Source of the DNA: an uncultured bacterium
Lineage (GTDB): Bacteria; Bacteroidota; Bacteroidia; Bacteroidales; Rikenellaceae
Reading direction: 5' to 3'
Assembly (NCBI GenBank): GCA_905214725.1
Contig: CAJMNH010000012.1
Location: forward strand, 1-53,213
Length of the DNA stretch: 53,213 nucleotides
Part shown: piece by piece, positions 41,972-50,386 of the stretch
Numbering within the stretch: position 1 is the first letter of the stretch
How the letters are laid out: the number at the start of each line of letters is the position of its first letter
Program-made: the position numbers and the translations under genes
The notes under the pieces: model-generated
Seen by the model: the letters and a program-made list of their open reading frames with translations, nothing else
What the model was told of the DNA's origin: nothing
Databases searched by the model: none

Positions 41972-42051
41972 ACCGGTCTTGGCAGTTGTAGTCACGGCCT
42001 GCGGCCGTAGTTGCCGGTCTGACTCACCCTCAAATCCCCGCCTCGGCGGGG
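41972..42051. repeat. Two hairpins in the purH-purD gap
   Basis: ACGGCC/GGCCGT (41994-42008) and CCCCGCC/GGCGGGG (42036-42051), flanked by similar segments (ACCGGTCTTGGCAGTTGTAG and GTAGTTGCCGGTCT). This looks like a REP-type intergenic element. No gene or T tract is seen. Confidence 0.6.
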
Positions 42052-42106
42052 ACTTCGAAACGGCGCGAGCAGGTTTGAAACGGATTGAAAAAATACGATT
42101 GATAAA

Positions 42107-43357
42107 ATGAAGGTTCTTGTAGTGGGCGGCGGCGGCCGCGAACATGCCATCGTCGATGCGCTCGCGCGCTCCGCGAAGGTCGGTAAAATCTATTGTGCGC
42201 CGGGCAATGCCGGAATTGCGGCTCAGGCCGAATGTGTCCCGATCCGTGAGACGGAAGTGGAGGCGCTACGCGATTTCGCGTTGGCGCACGGCGTCGAGTT
42301 GACGGTCGTGGGGCCCGAAGTGGCGCTGGCGGCGGGTATCGTTGACTGTTTTCGTGCGGCAGGCCTGCGCGTCTTCGGCCCGACGAAGACCGCGGCGCGC
42401 ATCGAGTCGTCGAAAGAGTTCGCCAAGAAGCTGATGACGAAATACGATATTCCGACGGCGGGATTCCGCGCCTTCACTTCGTATGAGGAGGCGCGCGACT
42501 ACGTGGCGTCGCGTCCGTTGCCGGCGGTGCTGAAATACGACGGTCTGGCGGCCGGCAAGGGCGTGGTCATTGCGCAAACGATGGAGGAGGCCGATCGGGC
42601 GTTGCGCGACATGCTGCTCGACGACCGGTTCGGGCATGGAAAGGTCGTGGTCGAGGATTATCTCGAAGGCCCTGAATTCTCGTTCATGTGTTTCGTCGAT
42701 CACCGACGCGTCTATCCGATGGTGCTGGCGCAGGATCACAAGCGGGCTTACGACAACGACGAAGGGCCCAATACGGGCGGTATGGGAGCCTACTCGCCGC
42801 TCCCCTTCGTTACGGGAGAGGAGGAAAAATATGCGCTGGAACAGGTCATGCAGCGTACTGCCGACGCGATGTGCGCCGAGGGATGCCCCTTCACGGGCGT
42901 GCTCTACGGCGGCCTGATGAAGACCCGCGACGGCATCAAGGTGATCGAGTTCAACGCCCGTTTCGGCGATCCCGAAACCGAGGTGGTGCTGCCGCGCCTG
43001 AAGAGCGACATTGCCGACATCTTCTCCGCCGTGGCCGACGGCTGGGCGCTGGAGCGTCCGATCGAGTGGCACGATTTCGCTACGGTAGGCGTGGTGCTTG
43101 CCTCGAAAGGCTATCCCGGCAGTTATGAGAAAGGGGCCGTGATCGAAGGGTTGGATCGGATCGACGGTGCGGTCTACCATATGGGTACGGCTTTGAAAGA
43201 GGGCCGGATCGTGACGGCCGGCGGTCGGGTGGCGATCGTCGTCTGCACGGCGCCGACGCTTCGCGAAGCGTTGGACAAGTGCAATGGGGAAGTAGATAAG
43301 GTGCGGTGCGACAATCTGTTTCATCGTACGGACATCGGTCGAAAAGCAATCAAGTGA
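42107..43357 (+). CDS. purD: Phosphoribosylamine-glycine ligase
   Basis: A 416-residue ATP-grasp enzyme joining phosphoribosylamine and glycine. VVGGGGREHAIVDAL is the N-terminal loop; LKYDGLAAGKGV and VEDYLEGPEFSF are ATP-grasp motifs; NTGGMGAYSPLP and EFNARFGDPETE are the PurD signature and metal site. Confidence 0.97.
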   Translation: MKVLVVGGGGREHAIVDALARSAKVGKIYCAPGNAGIAAQAECVPIRETEVEALRDFALAHGVELTVVGPEVALAAGIVDCFRAAGLRVFGPTKTAARIESSKEFAKKLMTKYDIPTAGFRAFTSYEEARDYVASRPLPAVLKYDGLAAGKGVVIAQTMEEADRALRDMLLDDRFGHGKVVVEDYLEGPEFSFMCFVDHRRVYPMVLAQDHKRAYDNDEGPNTGGMGAYSPLPFVTGEEEKYALEQVMQRTADAMCAEGCPFTGVLYGGLMKTRDGIKVIEFNARFGDPETEVVLPRLKSDIADIFSAVADGWALERPIEWHDFATVGVVLASKGYPGSYEKGAVIEGLDRIDGAVYHMGTALKEGRIVTAGGRVAIVVCTAPTLREALDKCNGEVDKVRCDNLFHRTDIGRKAIK

Positions 43358-43361
43358 ACTT

Positions 43362-44219
43362 ATGGCAACGATAATCAGCGGAAAAGAGTTGTCGGCCTCG
43401 TTGAAGGCCGAGATGGCGGAACAGGTGAAAGGCTTTCCCGCCAAATACGGACGTGCGCCCCATCTGGTTGTGGTGCTTGTGGGCGACGATCCGGCCAGTG
43501 TGAGTTATGTGACGGGCAAGGCCAAAGCCTCGGCCGAGGTGGGCATTCGCAATACGACGATCCGCCGGCCGGCCGAAACGAGCGAATCGGAGTTGTTGCA
43601 GCTCATCGAAGAACTGAACGCCGACGAGGGGGTGGACGGCATTCTGGTGCAGCTGCCCCTGCCCAAGCACATCGATGAAGATCGGGTGATCGCGGCGATC
43701 CGCCGCGAGAAGGATGTGGATGGATTCCATCCGCTCAATGTGGCGAATCTGTGGTTGAAACAGCCCTGCACGCTGCCTTGCACGCCGAAGGGAATCATCA
43801 AGATGCTGCACCGTGCGGGGGTGGAGATCGCCGGCAAGCGCGCCGTGGTGATCGGCCGCAGCAATATCGTGGGGCTGCCGGTGGCCAAACTGCTGCTCGA
43901 CGCCAACGCGACGGTGACGATCGCCCACAGCCGCACGAAAAACCTGCCGGAGGTGACGCGCGAAGCGGACATTCTGGTCGTGGCGATCGGCCGGCCTCGT
44001 TTCGTGACGGCCGATATGGTTCGTCCGGGCGCTGCAGTGATCGACGTGGGCGTCAACCGCGATCCCGCGACGGGCAAATTGTGCGGCGACGTGGACTATG
44101 CGGCCGTCGAGCCGTTGGCTTCGGTCATTACCCCCGTGCCGGGAGGCGTGGGGCCGATGACGATCGCCTGCCTGATGGAGAATACGATCGAGTGTTTCCG
44201 TTGCAAGATGGAGCGGTGA
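43362..44219 (+). CDS. folD: Methylenetetrahydrofolate dehydrogenase/cyclohydrolase
   Basis: A 285-residue bifunctional enzyme making 10-formyl-THF, the donor for PurN and PurH. YVTGKAKASAEVGI contains the catalytic lysine region, GILVQLPLPKHI the folate site, and VVIGRSNIVGLPVA the NADP site; GGVGPMTIA near the end is the FolD signature. It closes the purine cluster before a strong terminator. Confidence 0.97.
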   Translation: MATIISGKELSASLKAEMAEQVKGFPAKYGRAPHLVVVLVGDDPASVSYVTGKAKASAEVGIRNTTIRRPAETSESELLQLIEELNADEGVDGILVQLPLPKHIDEDRVIAAIRREKDVDGFHPLNVANLWLKQPCTLPCTPKGIIKMLHRAGVEIAGKRAVVIGRSNIVGLPVAKLLLDANATVTIAHSRTKNLPEVTREADILVVAIGRPRFVTADMVRPGAAVIDVGVNRDPATGKLCGDVDYAAVEPLASVITPVPGGVGPMTIACLMENTIECFRCKMER

Positions 44220-44236
44220 TTCCGCAGCAAAGATCA

Positions 44237-44272
44237 AAGAGCCGGAACGCAACGCGTTCCGGCTCTTGTTTT
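44237..44272. terminator. Terminator between folD and the DUF2721 gene
   Basis: AAGAGCCGGAACGC (44237-44250) pairs with GCGTTCCGGCTCTT (44254-44267), then TTGTTTT. It lies between convergent genes and can serve both. Confidence 0.9.
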
Positions 44273-44287
44273 CGATACGGACGGCGG

Positions 44288-44680
44288 TCAGTGCTCCATG
44301 TCGTGCAGGTAGATTTCGAGCGCCCGCACCGAGATTTGGATTTCGCGGATGGAGACGCCGAGCGATCCGATCAGCGCCAGCAGGCCCGCGCCGAATACGT
44401 ATGCGGCGACGAGTTGCAGCCCGATGTAGAGCAGAAACATCGTCACGACGCACAGAAACAGACTGGCGATGCCCAGAATCTGCATGGCGCGCGTAAGATA
44501 AAGCCGTCGGCGCAGATTTTCGATCTGGGCGGCCGTCAGATCGGAACGGTGCTGAAGATACTGCGCTTTGAGCGTACGGATCAGTTGGGCGTAGGACAGA
44601 AACCGGTTGGTATAGGCCAGCAGGATCAGCGAGATGGCGGGAAAGAGCAGTGCGGGAACGGTGAGCGTGAGTTCTTCCAT
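44288..44680 (-). CDS. DUF2721 family membrane protein
   Basis: A 130-residue protein with membrane helices near residues 5-25 (PALLFPAISLILLAYTNRF) and 65-110 (IASLFLCVVTMFLLYIG and a following hydrophobic run), separated by a basic loop (LRRRLYLTRAM). This is the DUF2721 pattern; function unknown. The frame is open upstream to 44761, but a TATCTTTA element around 44711 on this strand makes the ATG at 44680 the better start. Confidence 0.8.
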   Translation of the reverse strand: MEELTLTVPALLFPAISLILLAYTNRFLSYAQLIRTLKAQYLQHRSDLTAAQIENLRRRLYLTRAMQILGIASLFLCVVTMFLLYIGLQLVAAYVFGAGLLALIGSLGVSIREIQISVRALEIYLHDMEH

Positions 44681-44828
44681 AAGGGATGCGATATTAGTGT
44701 TGACGGTGTAAAGATACGGAAAATCGCCGGATTCCGTTGCGACGGGACGAGCGGCGGCCAAGAAATGCCGGATTTTCGTATCTTTGGCTTTGCCTTAGAT
44801 ACTCCGTCTCGGCATAATCAAACTTACG

Positions 44829-44860
44829 TTTGCTTCTGCACTCGACTTTCCGTATCTTTG
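44829..44860 (+). promoter_or_regulatory. Promoter of the phosphodiester glycosidase gene
   Basis: TTTG (44829-44832) and TATCTTTG (44853-44860), 20 bases apart. A second TATCTTTG is at 44779-44786. The spacer holds TTCTGCACTCGAC (44834-44846), nearly identical to the core of the repeats at 6842 and 6908. Confidence 0.75.
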
Positions 44861-44927
44861 TAATGATTCCGGCTGCGGAACGAAACGGGCGCACGGAATT
44901 TCGGTAAATGAAAAAATACGAAAAGGA

Positions 44928-45755
44928 ATGAAGCGATTGCTTGTTTTATTGTTCGCATGGCTGCCTGTCGCGGTTGCGGCGCAAAGTGCGCAGGATTCGG
45001 TGGCGATAGCCGCGATCCGGTGGGATACGTGTTGTGTACGGCCGCATTTGGTGGCTGTGCGGGCGCAGGCCGAGCTCTTCGGTGCGCCGCAGACGATTTC
45101 GATGGTCAAATACGACGCGCGACGTTACCGCACCCGCATCGTGCAGCCGGATTCGCTGACGCTCACTTCGACGTTGGCCGAAGCGGCGAGCGCCGTAGCG
45201 GCCGTGAACGCCGGCTATTTCAACGTGAAAAAGTTTGTCCCTTCGACGTTCGTGCGTGTCGGCGGGCGGACGCTGGCTGCCACCGAAAAGCAGGAGTTGT
45301 TCCGCGTCAACGGCGTGGTGGCGGTGAAAGGCCACCGCGTGCGGATCGAACCGTATGTTCCGGCGGACGACGACCGTCTTGCACGGCGTTACCGCGATGT
45401 GCTGGCGGCCGGACCACTGTTGCTGTCGGGCGGCGAGGAGCTGTCGTATGCCGATCGCAAGGGCGGCTTCTGGGGCAGGCATCCCCGATCGCTCGTCGGC
45501 GTCACGCGGCGGGGTGAGGTGGTGATGATCGTCGTGGACGGGCGCTTCCCGAAGGCGGCGGGCATGACCATCGGCGAACTGGCTTATCTGGCGCGGCAGT
45601 TGGGACTGCATTCGGCGCTGAACCTCGACGGCGGCGGTTCGTCGACGCTCTGGTGCGAGGCGGTGGGCATCGTCAACTATCCGTCGGACAACCGGCGGTT
45701 CGACCACGCCGGCGAACGGCGCGTCACGAACTGCATCGCAGTCGTGGGGAAGTAG
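44928..45755 (+). CDS. Exported phosphodiester glycosidase (NAGPA-domain) protein
   Basis: A 275-residue protein with a signal peptide (cleavage near VAAQ, residue 19). NAGYFN, the HPRSLVGVTRRGEVVMIVVDGR segment and LNLDGGGSSTLW are the hallmarks of the NAGPA domain, which in the mammalian uncovering enzyme removes GlcNAc from a phosphodiester. Bacterial members probably act on surface glycans or cell-wall phosphodiesters; the substrate here is unknown. Monocistronic, with its own promoter and terminator. Confidence 0.9.
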   Translation: MKRLLVLLFAWLPVAVAAQSAQDSVAIAAIRWDTCCVRPHLVAVRAQAELFGAPQTISMVKYDARRYRTRIVQPDSLTLTSTLAEAASAVAAVNAGYFNVKKFVPSTFVRVGGRTLAATEKQELFRVNGVVAVKGHRVRIEPYVPADDDRLARRYRDVLAAGPLLLSGGEELSYADRKGGFWGRHPRSLVGVTRRGEVVMIVVDGRFPKAAGMTIGELAYLARQLGLHSALNLDGGGSSTLWCEAVGIVNYPSDNRRFDHAGERRVTNCIAVVGK

Positions 45756-45781
45756 CTCCCTTTTTCGAAATCGATTTTAGG

Positions 45782-45811
45782 GCCGAAGCAACTCAGTTGC
45801 TTCGGCTTCTT
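45782..45811 (+). terminator. Terminator after the glycosidase gene
   Basis: GCCGAAGCAAC (45782-45792) pairs with GTTGCTTCGGC (45796-45806), followed by a T-rich tail. From 45812 to 46160 the sequence is AT-rich and I see no gene; it probably holds the control region of the next module. Confidence 0.85.
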
Positions 45812-46160
45812 TTTCATACCGCTCTCCGTTTTTGCCTGCGAGACCCTTTCTGCCGGCGCGTGTGAAGATCGGTCGGGAGCGGACGAAAATGTTGTGAGAA
45901 TAGCGTCTCCGATCTGTCGAACAGGATTAATTCGAATGCTTAATGAAAAAATAAAATGCTGATAATTAGTTAGATGTGCTTGTGACTGGAAATTATACTA
46001 TTCTAAAAGAGATAACGACAGCTTTTTTTTACTATATTTATGATCGATTCTCATGTAAAAGGTTAGGTTACAGTTGCTTCTGTGCAGATAGGGGAGAATC
46101 GTACGGCATTATTTACATAAGTTGGAACTTCCATTATTATTAATTCATAAAATCAGTGTT

Positions 46161-46304
46161 ATGAAGAGAGATTACTATGAAGCTCCGCAAGCGGAGATTT
46201 TGCAGATCTTGCTGGAAAAGGGATTTGCCTCGTCGCCGTGGGATGATCCTGCGTATGACAATTTCGATCTTGTCGAAGGAGAGGAAGACTCCGAGTTCGC
46301 TTAA
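46161..46304 (+). CDS. Short peptide preceding fimbrillin gene (47 codons)
   Basis: A short acidic peptide beginning MKRDYYEAPQAEIL. Its YxAP-x8-LE[KR]GFAxS segment aligns without gaps over 20 positions with the peptide at 51706-51870, and both directly precede a fimbrillin-like lipoprotein gene. No signal peptide. The frame is open from 46122, but 46161 gives the shared layout. Small genes of this kind are common in front of fimbrillin-like genes in Bacteroidota; their role is unknown. Confidence 0.75.
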   Translation: MKRDYYEAPQAEILQILLEKGFASSPWDDPAYDNFDLVEGEEDSEFA

Positions 46305-46325
46305 TATTTAACCCTCTAAATCTGT

Positions 46326-47675
46326 ATGACTATGAAGAAGATATACTCAAAGGCCATAATGGCGGCTTTTGTCGCGGTGATCGCCGCTGTCGGCGCATCG
46401 TGTTCCTCCGACGAGGAGGCGTCCGTTCCCGAATCCGATGGAAAGGGACTTACCGAAATTTCGCTCGTCGTACCCCCCCCCGTTGCCGATGAAGGCAGCC
46501 GTACGACGCTGAATCCTACGGATAAGATCAAATGGAATGAAACAGATAAGTCGCAATTGGGGCTTTGGTATTCGTATTCGGATGCGGATTATTTGTTTCA
46601 TGGTGCTTTGGCAAGCACATCGATAGAATTGTCCCAAAGTAGTAAATCTGCCAAATTCGGCTTTTCATCAGCTAAGTCGATTAATGCCATTTATTATGCC
46701 TTCTATCCTTACGATGCTTCTTTTTCACGTTACAGTCTACCTTTTTCCGTGGCTAACGAACAGATACAAGTCTCAGCTGGCGAAACGACTTATGGTTCGG
46801 CTTCCGTACCGATGATCAGCGATAAACTTGAATTGGGGACGGAGGTTACAGTAGACGGTACGGATGCGAGCATCGTATCTAAGATGCATATCCTGAGCTC
46901 AATCATCGCATTCTACGTTTATGATTCCGCCGGCTCTGCCGAAGAGGTTAAATCCATAGATATCACATCGACCAACGGCAAATATCTGGCTGGCGATACC
47001 AAGATCGATGCTACTGCGTTGACGGATCAAATTCCCGCTTTAACCGGAACAACGTCCACCGTCTCTGTTTCATTGACCAACTTTTTCTCTTTGCAGGGCG
47101 TCACAGCAAAGGAACAGAGTGCACCTATCTATTTATCGGTCGTGCCCAACGAAGGAGTTGAGGGGAAGATCAGGGTTACGACTGATTTAGCCGTCTATAT
47201 TTTCCCCTTCTCGGCTCCTAAAACTTTTTCTCGTGCGGAAATGAAAGATATGTTGCTCAATTTGTCAAGTTCGAAGGCGGAACGTATTGCTTTTGCGGAT
47301 ATGGTTACGCCGCTTATCAACCTTACGATGCTCGAACGTACTGCGAGCGGATCATATAATAATACGGTTTTGACGATAAAGAAAGGTAACGATGCCGTTG
47401 CAGGATTCTATGCGTTGACAACTCCCAAATTAAATGCAAACTTAACGCGAGCCGAAGTTTTGGCCGGTGATGTTTATCATTTCGGCGACACGGATAATGA
47501 TTTGTTCAAACTTCAAGCGGACGGATCCGTCAAATATTATAAAAGGGTTTATCTGTATAGCCCGAGTCAATTTTCATTCGGAGTAATACCTTTCGACGAA
47601 TATGGTAATTATGGCGAACTTAAAGGCGATTCTGGTTATGGCAATTCGACCAGAACGACAACGTTGAATTTGTAA
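46326..47675 (+). CDS. Fimbrillin-like lipoprotein with C9 tract
   Basis: A 449-residue lipoprotein (signal peptide with Cys near residue 26, GASCSS). RTTLNPTDKIKWNETDK and the IYYAFYPYDASF region are the N-terminal pattern of fimbrillin/Mfa-like proteins, which are lipidated, exported and assembled as surface fibres. The 9-C run at 46473-46481 encodes three prolines (VVPPPVA); a single slip would truncate the protein. The gene is clearly more AT-rich than its neighbours, suggesting transfer or fast diversification. The start could also be the ATG at 46332. Confidence 0.82.
   Translation: MTMKKIYSKAIMAAFVAVIAAVGASCSSDEEASVPESDGKGLTEISLVVPPPVADEGSRTTLNPTDKIKWNETDKSQLGLWYSYSDADYLFHGALASTSIELSQSSKSAKFGFSSAKSINAIYYAFYPYDASFSRYSLPFSVANEQIQVSAGETTYGSASVPMISDKLELGTEVTVDGTDASIVSKMHILSSIIAFYVYDSAGSAEEVKSIDITSTNGKYLAGDTKIDATALTDQIPALTGTTSTVSVSLTNFFSLQGVTAKEQSAPIYLSVVPNEGVEGKIRVTTDLAVYIFPFSAPKTFSRAEMKDMLLNLSSSKAERIAFADMVTPLINLTMLERTASGSYNNTVLTIKKGNDAVAGFYALTTPKLNANLTRAEVLAGDVYHFGDTDNDLFKLQADGSVKYYKRVYLYSPSQFSFGVIPFDEYGNYGELKGDSGYGNSTRTTTLNL
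46473..46481 (+). other. C9 homopolymer in fimbrillin-like gene
   Basis: Nine consecutive Cs reading as three Pro codons about 50 codons into the gene. It is one of three G/C homopolymers of 8 or more in this window, all in genes for membrane or surface proteins. Confidence 0.95.
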
Positions 47676-47692
47676 AATTCAGTTAATATACA

Positions 47693-47728
47693 AAGGCTTC
47701 GGTCCACCTAAGGCCGAAGCCTTTTTTG
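47693..47728 (+). terminator. Terminator after the fimbrillin-like gene
   Basis: AAGGCTTCGG (47693-47702) pairs with CCGAAGCCTT (47714-47723), then a T run. Confidence 0.9.
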
Positions 47729-47783
47729 TAAATGAGGTCTTGTGCCGTTTGAAATAAAGTCCATGTCGTTAAAAGACACTTAC

Positions 47784-47799
47784 TGTTAATTTTTTCACA
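47784..47799 (+). promoter_or_regulatory. CRP-like operator, copy 1
   Basis: TGTTA-N6-TCACA, close to the CRP pattern TGTGA-N6-TCACA. An 18-base stretch (47782-47799) is identical to 48481-48498 before pckA. It sits just upstream of the -33 element at 47805-47808, an activator position. Confidence 0.6.
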
Positions 47800-47804
47800 A
47801 TAAG

Positions 47805-47836
47805 TTTGGTTTTCCCGATGGAAAGGGTTACATTTG
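47805..47836 (+). promoter_or_regulatory. Promoter downstream of the first CRP-like site
   Basis: TTTG (47805-47808) and TACATTTG (47829-47836), 20 bases apart. Confidence 0.75.
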
Positions 47837-47901
47837 CAACGGTGCCGGATGGCGACAGGCTGTCGGCAACACCCGAACGGAAGGAATAATTCATTGATTC
47901 A

Positions 47902-48000
47902 ATGAAGATTCCGAAGCTCTTTCTCCGCCGGAGAATCTCGCGCAGAACGGGAGATTCCAATGGATCCGGCCGACGGCGGATGCGGGAGCGGACCGAATAA
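47902..48000 (+). CDS. Possible 32-codon basic peptide
   Basis: ATG at 47902, stop TAA 47998-48000. The peptide starts MKIPKLFLRRR and is about one third Arg. It is the first ORF after the promoter at 47805-47836 and ends 33 bases before the next gene. It could be a leader peptide or a chance frame. Confidence 0.3.
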   Translation: MKIPKLFLRRRISRRTGDSNGSGRRRMRERTE

Positions 48001-48033
48001 GTGCCATGTGAGCCGGATCTTGAACACGATGCT

Positions 48034-48420
48034 ATGGAAGCGATCAATCTGATTGTATGGGGCGCCTCGGAGGCGCTGGTCGAGACGACCGCGCGCAAGT
48101 ACGCCCTGCAGGTTACGACGACATTCGATATTCCCGTCGCCGAGCGCAATCTCTTTCACTGGACGGATTGCACGGTCGAGGATCTGGAACGTTTTTCGAA
48201 GGCGTTTCATGAAGGCGGTCGGCTGGTAGATGCGGTCATCGTCTGCGACGACAGCGAACACCCGCTGCTTTCGGCGGTCTCCTATTATTTCGACCAAGCG
48301 AGTTTCTTCACGCTGCACGTCTCTTCGGACGACGAACGCACCGACGACCAGTTGCAGCGCATCCTCAATTCGCTGCGACCCAAACGGGTGATAAACAACC
48401 GGTCTATCAATGCTTTATAG
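48034..48420 (+). CDS. Unrecognised small cytosolic protein
   Basis: A 128-residue protein (starts MEAINLIVWGASEALVE). Beta-alpha alternation is suggested by INLIVWG, VDAVIVCDDS and FFTLHVSS, so a small Rossmann-like or receiver-like fold is possible, but I do not recognise a family. No signal peptide or membrane segment. A GTG at 48001 in the same frame would add 11 residues. It shares the CRP-like operator with pckA and ends at a terminator. Confidence 0.7.
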   Translation: MEAINLIVWGASEALVETTARKYALQVTTTFDIPVAERNLFHWTDCTVEDLERFSKAFHEGGRLVDAVIVCDDSEHPLLSAVSYYFDQASFFTLHVSSDDERTDDQLQRILNSLRPKRVINNRSINAL

Positions 48421-48430
48421 ACAGCGGCAG

Positions 48431-48464
48431 GGAGCTCTGAAAAACTTTTTCGGAGCTCTTTTTA
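48431..48464 (+). terminator. Terminator between the small gene and pckA
   Basis: GAGCTCTGAAAAA and TTTTTCGGAGCTC pair around a single base, followed by a T-rich tail. Confidence 0.75.
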
Positions 48465-48482
48465 ATTTTTGTGAAAAATGAC

Positions 48483-48498
48483 TGTTAATTTTTTCACA
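48483..48498 (+). promoter_or_regulatory. CRP-like operator, copy 2, before pckA
   Basis: TGTTA-N6-TCACA, identical to copy 1 including two flanking bases. Here it overlaps the -33 region of the pckA promoter. GTGAAAAA (48471-48478) forms a larger palindrome with TTTTTTCAC. Confidence 0.6.
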
Positions 48499-48514
48499 TT
48501 ATCAAAAATTTTAC

Positions 48515-48522
48515 TAATTTTG
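48515..48522 (+). promoter_or_regulatory. -7 element of pckA
   Basis: TAATTTTG, about 100 bases before pckA. The -33 position is TTTT. Confidence 0.6.
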
Positions 48523-48624
48523 CATCGGGAAAAAGGGCTTGTGCGAACTGCGATTTTTGCGGATGCGACTGTCCGAAAATTCCCGGATTAAGTTAGGAAA
48601 GAGGTTTTAATAACAAATACAATT

Positions 48625-50229
48625 ATGGACAAAATGGATTTGAAAAAGTACGGCATCACCGGCGTTACGGAGATCGTGTACAATCCGTCGTATGACGAGC
48701 TTTTCCGCGAGGAGACCAAGAAGGGCCTGCGCGGTTTCGACAAAGGCGTTGTAACCGACATGGGCGCCGTGAACGTGATGACCGGCGTTTATACCGGCCG
48801 TTCGCCCAAGGACAAGTTCTTCGTGATGGACGAGACGACGAAGGATACCATCTGGTGGACTTCGCCCGAGTACAAGAACGACAACAAGCCCGTAACGAAG
48901 GCTGCATGGAAAGAGTTGAAGAAGCTCGCCGGCAAGGAGTTGTCGGGCAAGAAACTCTACGTGGTGGATACCTTCTGCGGCGCCAACGAGAATACGCGTC
49001 TGAAGATTCGCTTCATCATGGAGGTGGCTTGGCAGGCGCATTTCGTAAAGAACATGTTCATCCGCCCGACCGACGCCGAACTGGAGCAGTACGGCGAACC
49101 CGACTTCGTGGTGCTGAACGCTTCGAAGGCGAAGGTGAAGAACTACAAGAAGCTGGGTCTGAACTCGGAGACGGCCGTTGTCTTCAACCTTACGGAGAAG
49201 ATGCAGGTGATCCTCAATACGTGGTACGGCGGTGAGATGAAGAAGGGTATGTTCTCCTACATGAACTACCTGCTGCCTCTGAAGGGCATCGCTTCGATGC
49301 ACTGCTCGGCCAACACCAACGCGAAGGGCGAGACGGCGATCTTCTTCGGCCTGTCGGGAACGGGCAAGACGACCCTTTCGACCGATCCGAAGCGCGAACT
49401 CATCGGCGACGACGAGCACGGCTGGGACGACGACGGCGTATTCAACTTCGAGGGTGGCTGCTATGCCAAGGTGATCAACCTCTCGAAGGAGAATGAGCCC
49501 GACATCTGGAACGCGATCCGCCGCAACGCGCTGCTGGAGAACGTGACGGTAGGCCCGAAGGGCAAGATCGATTTCGCCGACAAGTCGGTGACCGAGAATA
49601 CCCGCGTGTCGTACCCGATCTTCCACATCGAGAACATCGTGAAGCCCGTATCGAAGGCTCCGGCCGCCAAGAAGGTAATCTTCCTTTCGGCCGACGCATT
49701 CGGCGTGCTGCCTCCCGTTTCGATCCTCACGCCCGAGCAGACGAAATACTACTTCCTCTCGGGCTTTACGGCCAAGCTGGCGGGTACCGAGCGCGGCATC
49801 ACCGAGCCTACGCCGACCTTCTCGGCCTGCTTCGGCGCGGCTTTCCTGTCGCTGCACCCCACCAAATACGGCGAGGAGCTCGTTAAGCGCATGAAGAAGG
49901 CCGGCGCCAAGGCCTACCTCGTGAACACGGGTTGGAACGGCAGCGGCAAGCGTATCTCGATCAAGGATACCCGCGGTATCATCGACGCCATCCTCGACGG
50001 CTCGATCGACAAGGCCAAGACCAAGAAGCTCCCGATCTTCGATTTCGAGATCCCGACCGCGCTGCCGGGCGTAGATCCGAAGATTCTCGATCCGCGCGAT
50101 ACCTATAAGAAGGCTTCGGAGTGGGACGTCAAAGCGAAGGATCTGGCCGAGCGCTTTACCAAGAACTTTGTGAAGTTCACGGGCAACGAAGAGGGCAAGA
50201 AGCTCGTCGCCGCCGGCCCGAAGCTCTAA
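48625..50229 (+). CDS. pckA: Phosphoenolpyruvate carboxykinase (ATP)
   Basis: A 534-residue ATP-type PEPCK, interconverting oxaloacetate and PEP. GLSGTGKTT (242-250) is the P-loop, followed by LIGDDEHGW with metal-binding Asp. YTGRSPKDKF near residue 55 binds substrate and NTGWNG the adenine region. In gut Bacteroidota this enzyme often runs towards oxaloacetate during succinate fermentation, so direction in vivo is not fixed. Monocistronic with a CRP-like site at the promoter. Confidence 0.97.
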   Translation: MDKMDLKKYGITGVTEIVYNPSYDELFREETKKGLRGFDKGVVTDMGAVNVMTGVYTGRSPKDKFFVMDETTKDTIWWTSPEYKNDNKPVTKAAWKELKKLAGKELSGKKLYVVDTFCGANENTRLKIRFIMEVAWQAHFVKNMFIRPTDAELEQYGEPDFVVLNASKAKVKNYKKLGLNSETAVVFNLTEKMQVILNTWYGGEMKKGMFSYMNYLLPLKGIASMHCSANTNAKGETAIFFGLSGTGKTTLSTDPKRELIGDDEHGWDDDGVFNFEGGCYAKVINLSKENEPDIWNAIRRNALLENVTVGPKGKIDFADKSVTENTRVSYPIFHIENIVKPVSKAPAAKKVIFLSADAFGVLPPVSILTPEQTKYYFLSGFTAKLAGTERGITEPTPTFSACFGAAFLSLHPTKYGEELVKRMKKAGAKAYLVNTGWNGSGKRISIKDTRGIIDAILDGSIDKAKTKKLPIFDFEIPTALPGVDPKILDPRDTYKKASEWDVKAKDLAERFTKNFVKFTGNEEGKKLVAAGPKL

Positions 50230-50386
50230 GCCGGCCGCTGAATTCAGGAGGAACGGGCGTGGCGCGCGTTCGGCCGTCCGCAAGCCGCTGGTGTTTGTGT
50301 TGTTGGTAGGTGAGTGCGGTTTCGGACGGGGCTGAGCTTCGGCGAAGAGAACGTTCGTTACACTCGTCGGTCCTCCTACTATCGGA

